Shown here one piece after another: positions 17,516 through 26,814 of a DNA stretch of 64,000 bases (position 1 is its first letter; every line of letters starts with the position of its first letter). The stretch spans positions 62,001 to 126,000 of the forward strand of contig CAKZPF010000004.1 in the NCBI GenBank assembly GCA_937138625.1, read 5' to 3'. The position numbers were made by a program, and so were the translations under genes. The notes beneath the pieces are model-generated. The model made no database searches. It had not been told where the DNA came from and was given only the letters and a program-made list of their open reading frames with translations. Origin of the DNA: an uncultured Caulobacteraceae bacterium (GTDB lineage: Bacteria > Pseudomonadota > Alphaproteobacteria > Caulobacterales > Caulobacteraceae).

Positions 17516-17523
17516 ATGGTTAA
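17516..17523 (-). promoter_or_regulatory. CtrA-like half-site upstream of the giant gene
   Basis: TTAACCAT on the minus strand, 68 bases before the ATG. It matches the second half of the alphaproteobacterial CtrA site; the first TTAA at seven bases is absent. No sigma54 element is visible in 17449-17541. Confidence 0.35.
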
Positions 17524-17541
17524 TAGGACCCTGTTTTTTCG

Positions 17542-18078
17542 TTACTTTTGCGTTGATGAATAGGGCGAGATTTGCCCGTACATCAAGCTATCGACGAACT
17601 GGCCATTGGTAAAATGATGATCCTTCAAGCGCCCCTCGAGGGTAAAGCCCAAATCCGGCAACAGCGCCTGTTTCCGCGTGTCATGATCATAAATTTCCGC
17701 CCAGATGCGATGCAGGTTCATCTCCTGAAAGCCATAATTCAACAGCAAACGACCGGCTTCCGGCGCATAGACGTCGTCGATATACAGATCCTCGGCCCCG
17801 ATATAGATCGAAAAATCAGCACTGCGGCGAACGGGATCGATGTAACACAAGCCACAAGCCCCCAGTAGGCGGGCATTGTCCGGTGTAGTGATAGCGAACA
17901 TCCGCACCGCCGGTGATGTCAAGACCACCTCGTGGTACCATCGCCGCTGATCGGCCATAGACAGCTCGCGCACTTCACGAAAATACGTGCGATAGTCTGG
18001 CCGATTGCGCCAGCGCAGCAGGGTTTCCAAGTCCCCTTCTTCTATGGCGCGCAGCCCGACATGTTCACCGGTGATCAC
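17542..18078 (-). CDS. GNAT-family N-acetyltransferase, PseH-like
   Basis: A 178-residue protein of the RimJ/PseH type (GLRAIEEGDLETLLRWRNRPDYRTYF at the start, then LLGACGLCYIDPVRRSADFSIYIG, and a C-terminal LLPDLGFTLEGRLKDHHF). In the pseudaminic acid pathway PseH acetylates the amino sugar nucleotide. I place the start at GTG 18078, which overlaps the neuB stop by four bases and has GGAGGA at seven bases; a GTG at 18093 is weaker. Last gene of the minus-strand sugar operon. The substrate is inferred from context. Confidence 0.7.
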   Translation of the reverse strand: MITGEHVGLRAIEEGDLETLLRWRNRPDYRTYFREVRELSMADQRRWYHEVVLTSPAVRMFAITTPDNARLLGACGLCYIDPVRRSADFSIYIGAEDLYIDDVYAPEAGRLLLNYGFQEMNLHRIWAEIYDHDTRKQALLPDLGFTLEGRLKDHHFTNGQFVDSLMYGQISPYSSTQK

Positions 18079-19151
18079 AACAGATCCTCCCACATCAACG
18101 GCTCGCCCGCTTTCAAGGCGCGATTGAGACGTTTATCCGTAACCGTGGGCAAGGCATAGGGTTCCACCGAGCCCACGGGACGGGGCCGCAAAGGCTCGAG
18201 ATCACCACCGCTCAGCACCTGCCCTTCAGGCAAATCCCGCTTGGCGCATAAGGCCCGGCGTTGCACCACGGCGCTATCGTGTTCGTTGGCTTCGATGCGT
18301 TTCACACCATCACCAAGGGCCAGTTCTAACTCGCGGGTGCGCGCCACCATCTCGGCCCAGGTTTTCGGCGTCATCGAGAACGCATGATCCGGACCTTCAC
18401 GACTGTTGTCATCCGTAAAATGCTTTTCCACAACCCGCGCCCCAAGGGCCACAGCCCCCAACACAGCAGCATGCCCCGGCGTGTGATCCGACAAGCCCAG
18501 CACCATGCCCGGATAAGCGGTGGCGTAACCTTTCAGCACATACAAATTCACGCATGAAAAATTCTCGAGACTGCCCGTGTAATTGGTGTTGCATTGCATC
18601 AGACACAGCTTGCGTGTGTGGGCCAATGCGGCCTCAACGGCGCGCTGTACATCCACCATATCGGCGGCACCTGTGGCCAGAAATACCGGTTTGTTGCGAG
18701 CAGCGATGGCCCCAATAAATTGCGTCCAACCAATATCGCCCGAGCCAATTTTGAAGGCCTGCAACAGACCATCCATCAAGTCCAAAGCCGCAAAGTCATA
18801 GGGCGTGGTCATAAATTCAATGCCCGCCTTTTTGGCCTCGGCGTACAAGGTCTCGGTCCAGTCTCGTGGGGTTTGGTACTTTTCGAACACCTCATATACT
18901 GAACCTTGCCAATCCGCTTGATGCGCCATTTGCCCGCCCAGCGCCTTGAAGCCCGTATCAGAGACAATATCACGCGCCAGAAAGTGTTGGAATTTGGCGA
19001 CATCGGCCCCGGCCTCCTTGGCCAGCCAGATCAGGTCCTTGGCACGGGACAGGTCACCATCATGAGACGAGGCAATGTCGGCAATGAAATAGGTTGGACG
19101 GTCCAAAGCAATTTCTCGCTCGCCGACCCATAGCTGGTGATCATATCGCAT
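18075..19151 (-). CDS. neuB: NeuB/PseI-type nonulosonic acid synthase
   Basis: Condenses phosphoenolpyruvate with a six-carbon amino sugar to make a nine-carbon sialic acid-like sugar. A 358-residue protein. The TIM-barrel domain has FIADIASSHDGDLSRAKDLIWLAKEAGAD near 15-45, KFQHF, FKIGSGDIGW, SDHTPGHAAVLGAVALGARVVEKHFT and the DHAFSM motif. A C-terminal SAF domain covers about 285-350. The ATG at 19151 has GGAGGA seven bases upstream and overlaps the RmlD-like gene by 11 bases. The cluster suggests the product decorates flagellin. Confidence 0.88.
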   Translation of the reverse strand: MRYDHQLWVGEREIALDRPTYFIADIASSHDGDLSRAKDLIWLAKEAGADVAKFQHFLARDIVSDTGFKALGGQMAHQADWQGSVYEVFEKYQTPRDWTETLYAEAKKAGIEFMTTPYDFAALDLMDGLLQAFKIGSGDIGWTQFIGAIAARNKPVFLATGAADMVDVQRAVEAALAHTRKLCLMQCNTNYTGSLENFSCVNLYVLKGYATAYPGMVLGLSDHTPGHAAVLGAVALGARVVEKHFTDDNSREGPDHAFSMTPKTWAEMVARTRELELALGDGVKRIEANEHDSAVVQRRALCAKRDLPEGQVLSGGDLEPLRPRPVGSVEPYALPTVTDKRLNRALKAGEPLMWEDLL

Positions 19152-20025
19152 GGCGTGTTTCCTCCGCCACCAATTGGGCACAAACGCTGTTCAAATTTGG
19201 TAAAGACCAGGGCAGATGCGCTTGGAGCTTACGGCTGTCCATGCCACCGGCGCGCACCCGCGGCGGCACTAACCCTGCCACCGTGCCCGTTTTGACCTCA
19301 GCCGCCACCTCAGCTTGCTTCAGCAACTCCTGAATAAACTTCAGCTTTGAAAACACATCTGATGCACCCAGATTATAAAGCCCTGTGATGGGCATAACCG
19401 CGGCCTCCAGGATCGCTTTGGCTGCTGTTTCCACATCCAAAAGCGAGCAATAGGCATCGGCAAAGCCTGTAATCTCGCCTTGTTCTCGTGCCGTCTTCAG
19501 CACCCACGCCCCAAAGGGTAAGGCCTCGTTATGCTTAACTGCCGAGGTGAAGTTGGTGCGAAATATCAAAACATTCGAATAGCCTAATGCAAAGCTTTCA
19601 CCTGATAATTTCGTTTTTGCGTATATGTTATAGGGCTGAATTTGGCTCGATTCTGTGTGGGCCGCAGCCCCCTCACCTGCATAAATATGATCGGTTGAGA
19701 TGTGGACCAATCGTGTCTGGTCCGGCGACAAGACCTCGGTCAACACACGCACCAAATCGCTATGCAAGGCCTGGGCGCGGTCAGGCTCGGCTTCGCAGGC
19801 CGCAAGGCTGACCATGGCCGCACAATTGATCACCACAGATGGGCGGGTATCAGTCAGCAATCGCTGAACCGCGGCCCCATCGGTCAGATCCAGTTGATGA
19901 TCAGCATTCTGGCGCGCAACCGTTTCGACAACTTGGCCCTGGGTGCGCAATTGGCGCACCAGACGCGCCCCCAACAGGCCGGTCCCCCCCAGCACCAACC
20001 ACGGCCGCCCGGATCCCGGCATCAC
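19141..20025 (-). CDS. RmlD-like NAD(P)-dependent sugar nucleotide reductase
   Basis: A 294-residue short-chain dehydrogenase of the extended/RmlD type. It has a Rossmann GGTGLLGARLV near residue 13, a VVINCAAMVSLAACEAEPD segment and the catalytic YAKTKLSGE (Y-x3-K) near 135. RmlD enzymes reduce 4-keto sugar nucleotides. It overlaps the cytidylyltransferase stop by four bases. The actual sugar cannot be told from sequence; it probably tailors the nonulosonic acid or a linked sugar. Confidence 0.7.
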   Translation of the reverse strand: MMPGSGRPWLVLGGTGLLGARLVRQLRTQGQVVETVARQNADHQLDLTDGAAVQRLLTDTRPSVVINCAAMVSLAACEAEPDRAQALHSDLVRVLTEVLSPDQTRLVHISTDHIYAGEGAAAHTESSQIQPYNIYAKTKLSGESFALGYSNVLIFRTNFTSAVKHNEALPFGAWVLKTAREQGEITGFADAYCSLLDVETAAKAILEAAVMPITGLYNLGASDVFSKLKFIQELLKQAEVAAEVKTGTVAGLVPPRVRAGGMDSRKLQAHLPWSLPNLNSVCAQLVAEETRHAI

Positions 20026-20807
20026 GCCGCCAATTTACAGGGTCGTGTGGCGAATGTCGGCCGCAAGGCCTGCGCCAGGCGATCCAGGTCGACCTTATGC
20101 GCGTTGATGCCCAAAATATCCGGCCGTCTGAGGCACAAACTGGCAAGCTCGGCGGCACGGGCATACTCGGCCCGCGCGGGCCCCATAGCCTCGACCAAAG
20201 CGCGAAAAAAGCGCAAATCATCACCATAGTCCAAGGTCCAACGCAAGCGCGCCAACATGCCACCTGGTCCCGTAAAGTTCACACGGTTCAGGTCCGCGTG
20301 ACGACGAATCCAGGGCGTGACATGTTCCCGCTCATAGCCCTCTTGGGCCACGGCATCGGCCTGATGCAACAGACTGGCGGGCATCAGCTCACAATCCAAA
20401 CCATGCGGCCAACTTGGGGGCATATTGTTGCAAGCATAGTCCGCCTTATGACGAAAAAAAGTCTCGATCACATGGTTGCAAATGCGCGGGTCGATCAGCG
20501 GACAATCGCTGGTCACGCGCATGACAAATTCCGCCCCTGTATCCCTGGCCGCCTTGGCGGTGCGGCTCAGGACATCATGATCACTACCGCGCACGACCTT
20601 GTAGCCGGCCTGCCAGGCCAGGTCCGCCACGGCGTCACTGTCGGGCGCTTCAGACACCGCCACGACCACATATGCGCCTTCAATGTGCTGACATCGATCT
20701 AGACACCACAACAGGGCGGGCTTGCCGCCAATGTCTTCCAACACCTTGGCGGGCAAGCGGTTTGAGCCGCCACGGGCCTGCACAATCACATGCACGGGGG
20801 CTGTCAT
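20022..20807 (-). CDS. SpsF/NeuA-like cytidylyltransferase
   Basis: A 261-residue nucleotidyltransferase. The N-terminal motif VIVQARGGSNRLPAKVLEDIGGKP and MRVTSDCPLIDP (around 95-106) are typical of the SpsF/acylneuraminate cytidylyltransferase family, which activates nonulosonic acids as CMP sugars. Start and stop each overlap the neighbouring gene by four bases. A PseF role is likely given neuB and pseB, but KDO-like substrates cannot be excluded. Confidence 0.75.
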   Translation of the reverse strand: MTAPVHVIVQARGGSNRLPAKVLEDIGGKPALLWCLDRCQHIEGAYVVVAVSEAPDSDAVADLAWQAGYKVVRGSDHDVLSRTAKAARDTGAEFVMRVTSDCPLIDPRICNHVIETFFRHKADYACNNMPPSWPHGLDCELMPASLLHQADAVAQEGYEREHVTPWIRRHADLNRVNFTGPGGMLARLRWTLDYGDDLRFFRALVEAMGPARAEYARAAELASLCLRRPDILGINAHKVDLDRLAQALRPTFATRPCKLAA

Positions 20808-21682
20808 GCCTCGGCCTTTTGCAAGGGCGCGCGTGCCAGCAGGCGTTCACACAAGGCCGGCACAAAACCGCTGATGCGAAACACACTGGCCATCCAAAAA
20901 TAGGGGATCGCCAGGGGCTTGCCCTTCAGCAATGCGCGCAGGGGCCGCACGATCGGGTAGCGCACAAACAGATGATAAACCATGCTCCAGGCCCGTCCCG
21001 GGTGCTTGGTGCAAAAGCCCGCATCATCGCGGCCGTACCAACGGAACTTTTTGATATACGCCTGCAGGTCCGGGAAATGCTCCTGAGCCACCACCGTGCG
21101 ACCAATGCCAAAGCGAAACCGTTTCAACCGCATCAACCGATAGGAAAAGTCCGCATCATCCGAGACCTCGGGGTCGTTGTCCTCAAAACGGATATGATCA
21201 AACAGGGATTTCTTATAAAGGGCCGGCGCAGTACCGATCATGGTGCGGGGCCCGGGGATATGGTGAAAAACCTCCATAGCCGCATTTTCCGACTGCACCC
21301 AAAACCCGTCACCGGTCATGCGCACACCAGCCTGCACGACATCAAAACCAAAGTCCTGCATATCACGCCACAGACTGTCCAGCGTATCACCACCCACGCG
21401 GTGGTCGGCATCAATCATGGCCACCAGGTCATAACTGGCGGCATCGATGCCCTTTTGCCGATCTCGGGCCACACCGCCCTTGTCGCTGATGATCACTTGA
21501 TCGGCGTATCGTTTGGCGATTTCAACCGTGGCGTCACTTGAGCCCCCATCGACAACGATCAGCTCTTCTATGCCAGTGGCCTTCAGGGCCTTCAGGCAGG
21601 GCTCGATGCGGCGGGCTTCGTTCAGCGCAATGACCACCGCCGACATCGGCGGCCGAGGATCCAAAGCGGGGTGTGTGCACAT
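20804..21682 (-). CDS. Family 2 glycosyltransferase
   Basis: A 292-residue GT-A enzyme. It opens with SAVVIALNEARRIEPCLKALKATGIEELIVVDGGSSDAT, then IDADHR in place of a classical DxD, and a C-terminal hydrophobic stretch (YFWMASVFRISGFVP). ATG 21682 has GGAGG seven bases upstream and follows the methyltransferase stop by one base; longer readings enter that gene. It probably transfers a sugar in the same surface-glycan or flagellin pathway. Confidence 0.75.
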   Translation of the reverse strand: MCTHPALDPRPPMSAVVIALNEARRIEPCLKALKATGIEELIVVDGGSSDATVEIAKRYADQVIISDKGGVARDRQKGIDAASYDLVAMIDADHRVGGDTLDSLWRDMQDFGFDVVQAGVRMTGDGFWVQSENAAMEVFHHIPGPRTMIGTAPALYKKSLFDHIRFEDNDPEVSDDADFSYRLMRLKRFRFGIGRTVVAQEHFPDLQAYIKKFRWYGRDDAGFCTKHPGRAWSMVYHLFVRYPIVRPLRALLKGKPLAIPYFWMASVFRISGFVPALCERLLARAPLQKAEA

Positions 21683-21683
21683 A

Positions 21684-22505
21684 CTATATCCTCCGTAAAG
21701 CCGCGAGCGCGCAACCGGCCGCGTGTCCACGGCCATGACTGCTGACATCACTGAGGTCACCGGGTCCCGTAACCGCACGCCAACCATCTTCGGTTTCTCG
21801 GTAAAAGGCTTGTTCGATGACCTCAAAGCCTGGCGCGGCCATCAAACCCGCCCAGCTGCTGGCATTGTACTCATACTGACAGGCGTACAAACCCAAGCTG
21901 TCTTGCAAAATCGCCGGGCCGCCCCGCCCCATGGGCACGGTGACCACCACTATACCGCCAGGCTGAAGGGCTTTGGCACATTGGGCCATCACACGCGCAT
22001 CCGTGTCTGGGTCGCGGTGGGTCTTCACATCCTTAAGGTCTTTGGGGCGATCAAAGGCCCCGCCCCCTACCGACCCCGGCGCGTCAAAGCCGACGTGTTC
22101 CAAAGTCGAAACCAAGGCCACCAAATCATACGTCTGGTCTGGTAAATCGCAGCTGCGTACATCACCCAGCTGCACAGGCACTTGCAAAATCGCTTCGCGC
22201 CAGGGTTCAGGATAGCGGTTGGTGACGCTGGCCGGGGGGATAATATCCAAACCCGTGATCGCGACCCCCGCATCCTGGGCCGCCAACAACAGGCCCATAT
22301 AGTCGGGGCTGGCGAAGGTAAACCCCACATCCAGCATCCGTTTGGCATTACGGATATATTGGGCCGCAAAGGCGACCTCGATGGCACGTTCACTGGCACC
22401 CGCTGCCACCGCGCCACCATCGGATGTCAGCACCCCCGAGGCCAAAACGGCCATGGCACGGTCAAGATTGGCGCGATGTTGCGGGCGAAGGCAGTCCATA
22501 TCCAT
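21684..22505 (-). CDS. SAM-dependent methyltransferase-like protein
   Basis: A 273-residue class I methyltransferase fold. It has motif I (RMLDVGFTFASPD near 55-68), an acidic residue at the end of strand 2 (GLDIIPP), motif IV-like (DLVALVSTLEHVG) and a motif V region (GGIVVVTVPMGRGG). It is the first gene of the minus-strand sugar operon. The target is unknown; O-methylation of a flagellar sugar is plausible. Confidence 0.65.
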   Translation of the reverse strand: MDMDCLRPQHRANLDRAMAVLASGVLTSDGGAVAAGASERAIEVAFAAQYIRNAKRMLDVGFTFASPDYMGLLLAAQDAGVAITGLDIIPPASVTNRYPEPWREAILQVPVQLGDVRSCDLPDQTYDLVALVSTLEHVGFDAPGSVGGGAFDRPKDLKDVKTHRDPDTDARVMAQCAKALQPGGIVVVTVPMGRGGPAILQDSLGLYACQYEYNASSWAGLMAAPGFEVIEQAFYRETEDGWRAVTGPGDLSDVSSHGRGHAAGCALAALRRI

Positions 22506-22543
22506 GCTATCATTAGGCCCGCAAAGCGCTAATAGCCGGTTAA

Positions 22544-23698
<1,155 letters not shown>

Positions 23699-23868
23699 TC
23701 GTACATCAGCCGACAATATCCCCAAGACAATTCCCTACCTTGTTGTGGGTCAGGATGCCGTGACCAGACCCGGCCTACAATACCCTTAAATTAGAATAAC
23801 ATTATATAAATCCCAAATCGGCTCCACCTTCATGCCTCAGAATTCAATTATAAATGATAAAAGAAAAA

Positions 23869-23892
23869 TGCCCGGAGCCAAAGCGCCGGGCA
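23869..23892 (-). terminator. Terminator of flagellin gene 1
   Basis: TGCCCGG pairs with CCGGGCA. Read on the minus strand it is followed by a T-rich tail (A-rich 23855-23868). The 23699-23929 gap holds nothing else I can name. Confidence 0.7.
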
Positions 23893-23929
23893 GTTTAAAT
23901 TTGGTGTGAACCCGTAGACTGTTTAGTGA

Positions 23930-24757
23930 TTATTGGAACAGGTTCAGAATGATCTGCGGGGCCTGGTTGGCAATTGACAAAGCCTGGGCGCCCAGCTGCT
24001 GCTGCACCTGCAAGGCTTGCAAGCGCGCGCTTTCCTTGCTCAGGTCTGCATCCACCAGGTTCCCAATGCCGGCCTCGATGCTGTCTTGCATCTTGCTGAC
24101 AAAAGTCGAGTGGAGCTCGTAAGCTTTGTGAGCCGCACCCAAACGCGACAAGGAAGCATTCAAGTTGGTAATGGACGAGTTCACCGAGCTCAGGAAGTTA
24201 TCCGACATGGTGTACGTGCCCAAGGACGCCGTGGCATCCAATACGATGATCGAGCTGCCCAAAGACAGGTTCTCGGACCGCGCGGTCAGCAGTGACGTGT
24301 TATCCGGATTGGCCAAGGCATAATAATTGGTTGCCCCCGAGCCCACCAGGGTCGCGCCGTCAAACTCGGCGTTGGAAATCACCTTAGTGATTTGGTCCCG
24401 CAGGGCCTTGAAGTCTTCGTTCAAGGCCGCACGTGAAGCGCTATCCAGCGAGCGGTCCGTGGCCGCAATGGCTTTTTCTTTCAGGTCAATCAGCAGGTTC
24501 GAGACAATATCAGCTGCCGCCAAAGACACATCCAGGATGCTTTTCCCGCGGTTCAGGGACTGGTTCACAGCCTCGAACCCACGCAGGTCACCCCGTTGCT
24601 TTTGCGCGATCCCATAGATCGCCGCGTTGTCTTTGGCATCCTTGACCTTCAAACCGGTTGAGATCCGATCTTGAGTCATAGCCAATTTGCTGGTGGTTGA
24701 ATTCAAGTTCTGCAGCGCCACCATCGCCTGCACATTTGTGTTCACACTCGTCGCCAT
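23930..24757 (-). CDS. Flagellin 1
   Basis: Filament subunit of 275 residues, made of the D0/D1 regions only, with no D2/D3 insert. The N-terminal domain carries VNTNVQAMVALQNLNSTTSKLAMTQDRISTGLKV. The C-terminal domain ends with SKESARLQALQVQQQLGAQALSIANQAPQIILNLF. A sigma54 promoter lies at 24830-24844 and GAGGA precedes the ATG. About 60% of positions look identical to flagellin 2 by eye. Likely glycosylated and secreted without a signal peptide. Confidence 0.95.
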   Translation of the reverse strand: MATSVNTNVQAMVALQNLNSTTSKLAMTQDRISTGLKVKDAKDNAAIYGIAQKQRGDLRGFEAVNQSLNRGKSILDVSLAAADIVSNLLIDLKEKAIAATDRSLDSASRAALNEDFKALRDQITKVISNAEFDGATLVGSGATNYYALANPDNTSLLTARSENLSLGSSIIVLDATASLGTYTMSDNFLSSVNSSITNLNASLSRLGAAHKAYELHSTFVSKMQDSIEAGIGNLVDADLSKESARLQALQVQQQLGAQALSIANQAPQIILNLFQ

Positions 24758-24829
24758 TGTGGTCGTCCTCTTTTTTCCTACCCGTCGGCCATATGTTTAA
24801 CTTGGCCTTTTGGGGCTGTTGGCTGTAAC

Positions 24830-24844
24830 GCAAGAGCAATGCCA
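24830..24844 (-). promoter_or_regulatory. sigma54 promoter of flagellin 1
   Basis: On the minus strand the sequence is TGGCATTGCTCTTGC, with GG and GC at the correct spacing. The predicted start near 24818 leaves a leader of about 60 bases. Confidence 0.75.
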
Positions 24845-24920
24845 ACTCTCGGTTTCATTGATTATCTGGCGAAAAAGGGTAAGCAGGCCGTTAATGGCCC
24901 GCGATCAATGGGTAAAAAAA

Positions 24921-24946
24921 GGCCGCCATCACGTTTGATGGCGGCC
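24921..24946 (-). terminator. Terminator of the FlaG-like gene
   Basis: On the minus strand GGCCGCCATCA and TGATGGCGGCC pair around AACG and are followed by seven T. It lies between the FlaG-like stop and the flagellin 1 promoter. Confidence 0.85.
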
Positions 24947-24956
24947 AAATCTGCCG
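24942..24956. promoter_or_regulatory. ftr-like box upstream of flagellin 1
   Basis: CGGCCAAATCTGCCG keeps CGGC and TGCCG at the spacing of the other boxes. It lies 97 bp upstream of the sigma54 element. It overlaps the arm of the terminator at 24921-24946. Confidence 0.45.
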
Positions 24957-24978
24957 AGCCTGAGGACGAAAGGCCCGG

Positions 24979-25533
24979 CTAAATATTACGATCGGCAAGG
25001 ACCCCGGAGATGTCGCGCAGGTATTCCACCTTGCGCAAAAAATCATCCCTGGGCCACTGCGCCTTGACATTTCCCTCCTTGTCCACAGTTTTGTAGACAA
25101 AGGAACCAGAGCTGGGGTCTGGCTCAATGACAAGACGGCTGTCTCCACCTGTCAGGCGTTCTGCAAGCGCCCGATTGGCTTCTTCAACGGCCTTTCTTAC
25201 CTCGGCGTCGATCTGGGGGCCTGACTTTTCAGGCCCTTGTAGTTGATCTTCGCCTTCACTCCGCTCCAGCCGGCTGGCGTATGCAGCCGATTGGGCTCGA
25301 ACGGCTTCCGCGGTGGCTTTCATTTGTGTGCGAAAGCTTTCCACGGATTGGGCTGTTTGATCGACTTTGGACTCTCGTCTAACTTCACGAGCGACCGCTG
25401 TCTCCTCAGCTTTTTTTCGTTTTGAGACCTCTTGTTCGGTCTTCTCCGTTTTTTTGGCTTCGGGAACAGTCTCTCGGTGAACGCGAAAGCTGTCCGACGA
25501 ATTCACGGAAGGTGATTGTGGGACTTGGTTCAT
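24979..25533 (-). CDS. FlaG-family-like protein between flagellin genes
   Basis: A 184-residue protein. Residues 1-115 are highly charged, Glu/Lys/Arg-rich and probably disordered or coiled. Residues 120-184 form a compact domain (EANRALAERL, RLVIEPDPSSGSFVYKTVDKEGN, DDFLRKVEYLRDISG) that resembles the FlaG domain. FlaG proteins affect filament length in other bacteria. It is 149 bases after flagellin 2 with no promoter I can see, and it has its own strong terminator, so it is probably co-transcribed with flagellin 2. Confidence 0.5.
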   Translation of the reverse strand: MNQVPQSPSVNSSDSFRVHRETVPEAKKTEKTEQEVSKRKKAEETAVAREVRRESKVDQTAQSVESFRTQMKATAEAVRAQSAAYASRLERSEGEDQLQGPEKSGPQIDAEVRKAVEEANRALAERLTGGDSRLVIEPDPSSGSFVYKTVDKEGNVKAQWPRDDFLRKVEYLRDISGVLADRNI

Positions 25534-25682
25534 GACGTTGCCGTCGCTTTTTTCGACGTCTCCCCTTTCAAAGCTTGTTTTACGTCGTCCTCACGTTGTC
25601 TGTCCTTAAGCTTACAGTGAAATCTTGGGCGATGGTGGGAAAGCCGGATCGTTGTCACTTTACCCACCACCATTGTTTAGGC

Positions 25683-26513
25683 TTATCTAAACAGAGCCAA
25701 GATTGACTGAGGCTGCTGGTTGGCGATCGACAGCGCCTGGAGACCCAACTGCTGCTTGGTCTGCAAGGCCTGCAAGCGCGCGCTTTCCTTACTCAGGTCA
25801 GCGTCAACCAGGTTACCGATACCCGTTTCAATGGTATCCTGAAGCTTGGAGACAAAGTTGTAGTGAGTCTCGAACGCTTTCGAAGCGGTACCCAGACGGG
25901 CCATCGAAGAGTTCAGGTTGTTGATCGAGCTTTCGATCGAGGTCAGGAAGTTCGACGACAGGGTCGAAGTGCCCAACGAGGCCGTGGCATCCAACACCAA
26001 GACCGAAGAGCCCAAGGTCAACACTTCGTTGCGGATCGTCAGCGTCGAGGTGTTATCGGGGTTCGCCAAAGCGTAGAAGTTCGCAGAACTCGAATCCAAC
26101 AGGTTCACGCCGTTAAAGTCGGCGTTGGAAATGGTTTTGTTGATTTGGTTCCGAAGGGCTTTGAAGTCTTCGTTCAAAGCTGCACGCGATGAGGAGTCGA
26201 TAGACGTATCCGATGCCGCAATGGCCTTCTCTTTCATCTGAATCAGAAGGTCAGAAACGGTCTCAGAGGCCGCAATGGCCACGTCCACAGTGGACATCCC
26301 GCGTTGCAAAGATTGTTTCACAGCGTTGTAGCTGGCCACGTCAGCCCGCTGCGCCTGCGCAATACCATAAATCGCACCATTGTCTTTGGCGCTGGCAACA
26401 GCCAGGCCGGTGTTGATGCGGTTTTGGGTGGTGAATAGGGACTGCTCCGTCATGCGCAAGTTCTGCAGCGCGACAATCGCCCCAGCGTTCGTATTGATGC
26501 TCCCTAAAGCCAT
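25683..26513 (-). CDS. Flagellin 2
   Basis: A 276-residue D0/D1-only flagellin. It begins ALGSINTNAGAIVALQNLRMTEQSLFTTQNRINTGLAV and ends SKESARLQALQTKQQLGLQALSIANQQPQSILALF. AAAGGAAAA precedes the ATG. The promoter at 26587-26601 and two palindromic boxes further upstream are the best-formed regulatory set in the window. It may drive the FlaG-like gene as well. Confidence 0.95.
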   Translation of the reverse strand: MALGSINTNAGAIVALQNLRMTEQSLFTTQNRINTGLAVASAKDNGAIYGIAQAQRADVASYNAVKQSLQRGMSTVDVAIAASETVSDLLIQMKEKAIAASDTSIDSSSRAALNEDFKALRNQINKTISNADFNGVNLLDSSSANFYALANPDNTSTLTIRNEVLTLGSSVLVLDATASLGTSTLSSNFLTSIESSINNLNSSMARLGTASKAFETHYNFVSKLQDTIETGIGNLVDADLSKESARLQALQTKQQLGLQALSIANQQPQSILALFR

Positions 26514-26586
26514 GGGATTTTCCTTTCGCTTTGTTTCGAATGTCCCCGTATTTTCACGAGGAGGCTTTTTGCCTGACCCCTACAAG

Positions 26587-26601
26587 GCAAGATGCGCGCC
26601 A
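26587..26601 (-). promoter_or_regulatory. sigma54 promoter of flagellin 2
   Basis: On the minus strand TGGCGCGCATCTTGC matches the sigma54 consensus at both key dinucleotides. The predicted start near 26575 leaves a 62-base leader. Confidence 0.8.
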
Positions 26602-26609
26602 GACGCGCA

Positions 26610-26617
26610 TTAACCAT
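26610..26617 (+). promoter_or_regulatory. CtrA-like half-site near the flagellin 2 promoter
   Basis: TTAACCAT lies nine bases upstream of the sigma54 element (reading on the minus strand), in the opposite orientation to the gene. A second copy on the minus strand is at 26751-26758. Confidence 0.3.
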
Positions 26618-26708
26618 GATTTTTCCCCTATCCGTTGAGAACCGGTCTTAGGGTTTTTTTCATATTTACATTTGGGGGTGAAAATCTTGCCGGGTCACAG
26701 AATGCCAT

Positions 26709-26723
26709 CGGCAGAATTTGCCG
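26709..26723. promoter_or_regulatory. ftr-like palindrome, flagellin 2, proximal
   Basis: CGGCAGAATTTGCCG is a perfect CGGCA-N5-TGCCG palindrome, 107 bp upstream of the flagellin 2 sigma54 promoter. Confidence 0.65.
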
Positions 26724-26729
26724 CCTAGT

Positions 26730-26744
26730 CGGCAGAACTTGCCG
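26730..26744. promoter_or_regulatory. ftr-like palindrome, flagellin 2, distal
   Basis: CGGCAGAACTTGCCG differs from the proximal box at one position. The centres are 21 bp apart, two helical turns, so two activator dimers could sit side by side. Confidence 0.65.
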
Positions 26745-26750
26745 TGCAAC

Positions 26751-26758
26751 ATGGTTAA
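26751..26758 (-). promoter_or_regulatory. CtrA-like half-site upstream of the flagellin 2 boxes
   Basis: TTAACCAT on the minus strand, six bases beyond the distal palindrome. Only a half-site. Confidence 0.3.
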
Positions 26759-26765
26759 AACTTTG

Positions 26766-26792
26766 AAAAAAAAAGGGGGGCAAGCGCCCCCC
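26766..26792 (-). terminator. Terminator of flagellin gene 3
   Basis: Read on the minus strand, GGGGGGCG and CGCCCCCC-type arms (26775-26792) close a four-base loop and run into nine T. The 26514-26814 gap thus holds this terminator plus the flagellin 2 control region. Confidence 0.85.
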
Positions 26793-26814
26793 AAGTCCCA
26801 CAAGTCTTCCAAAA

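Noticed and set aside
25634-25676. Terminator after flagellin 2
   Set aside because: Only GGTGGG/CCCACC can pair, with a long loop and no T run; read-through into the FlaG-like gene is more likely.
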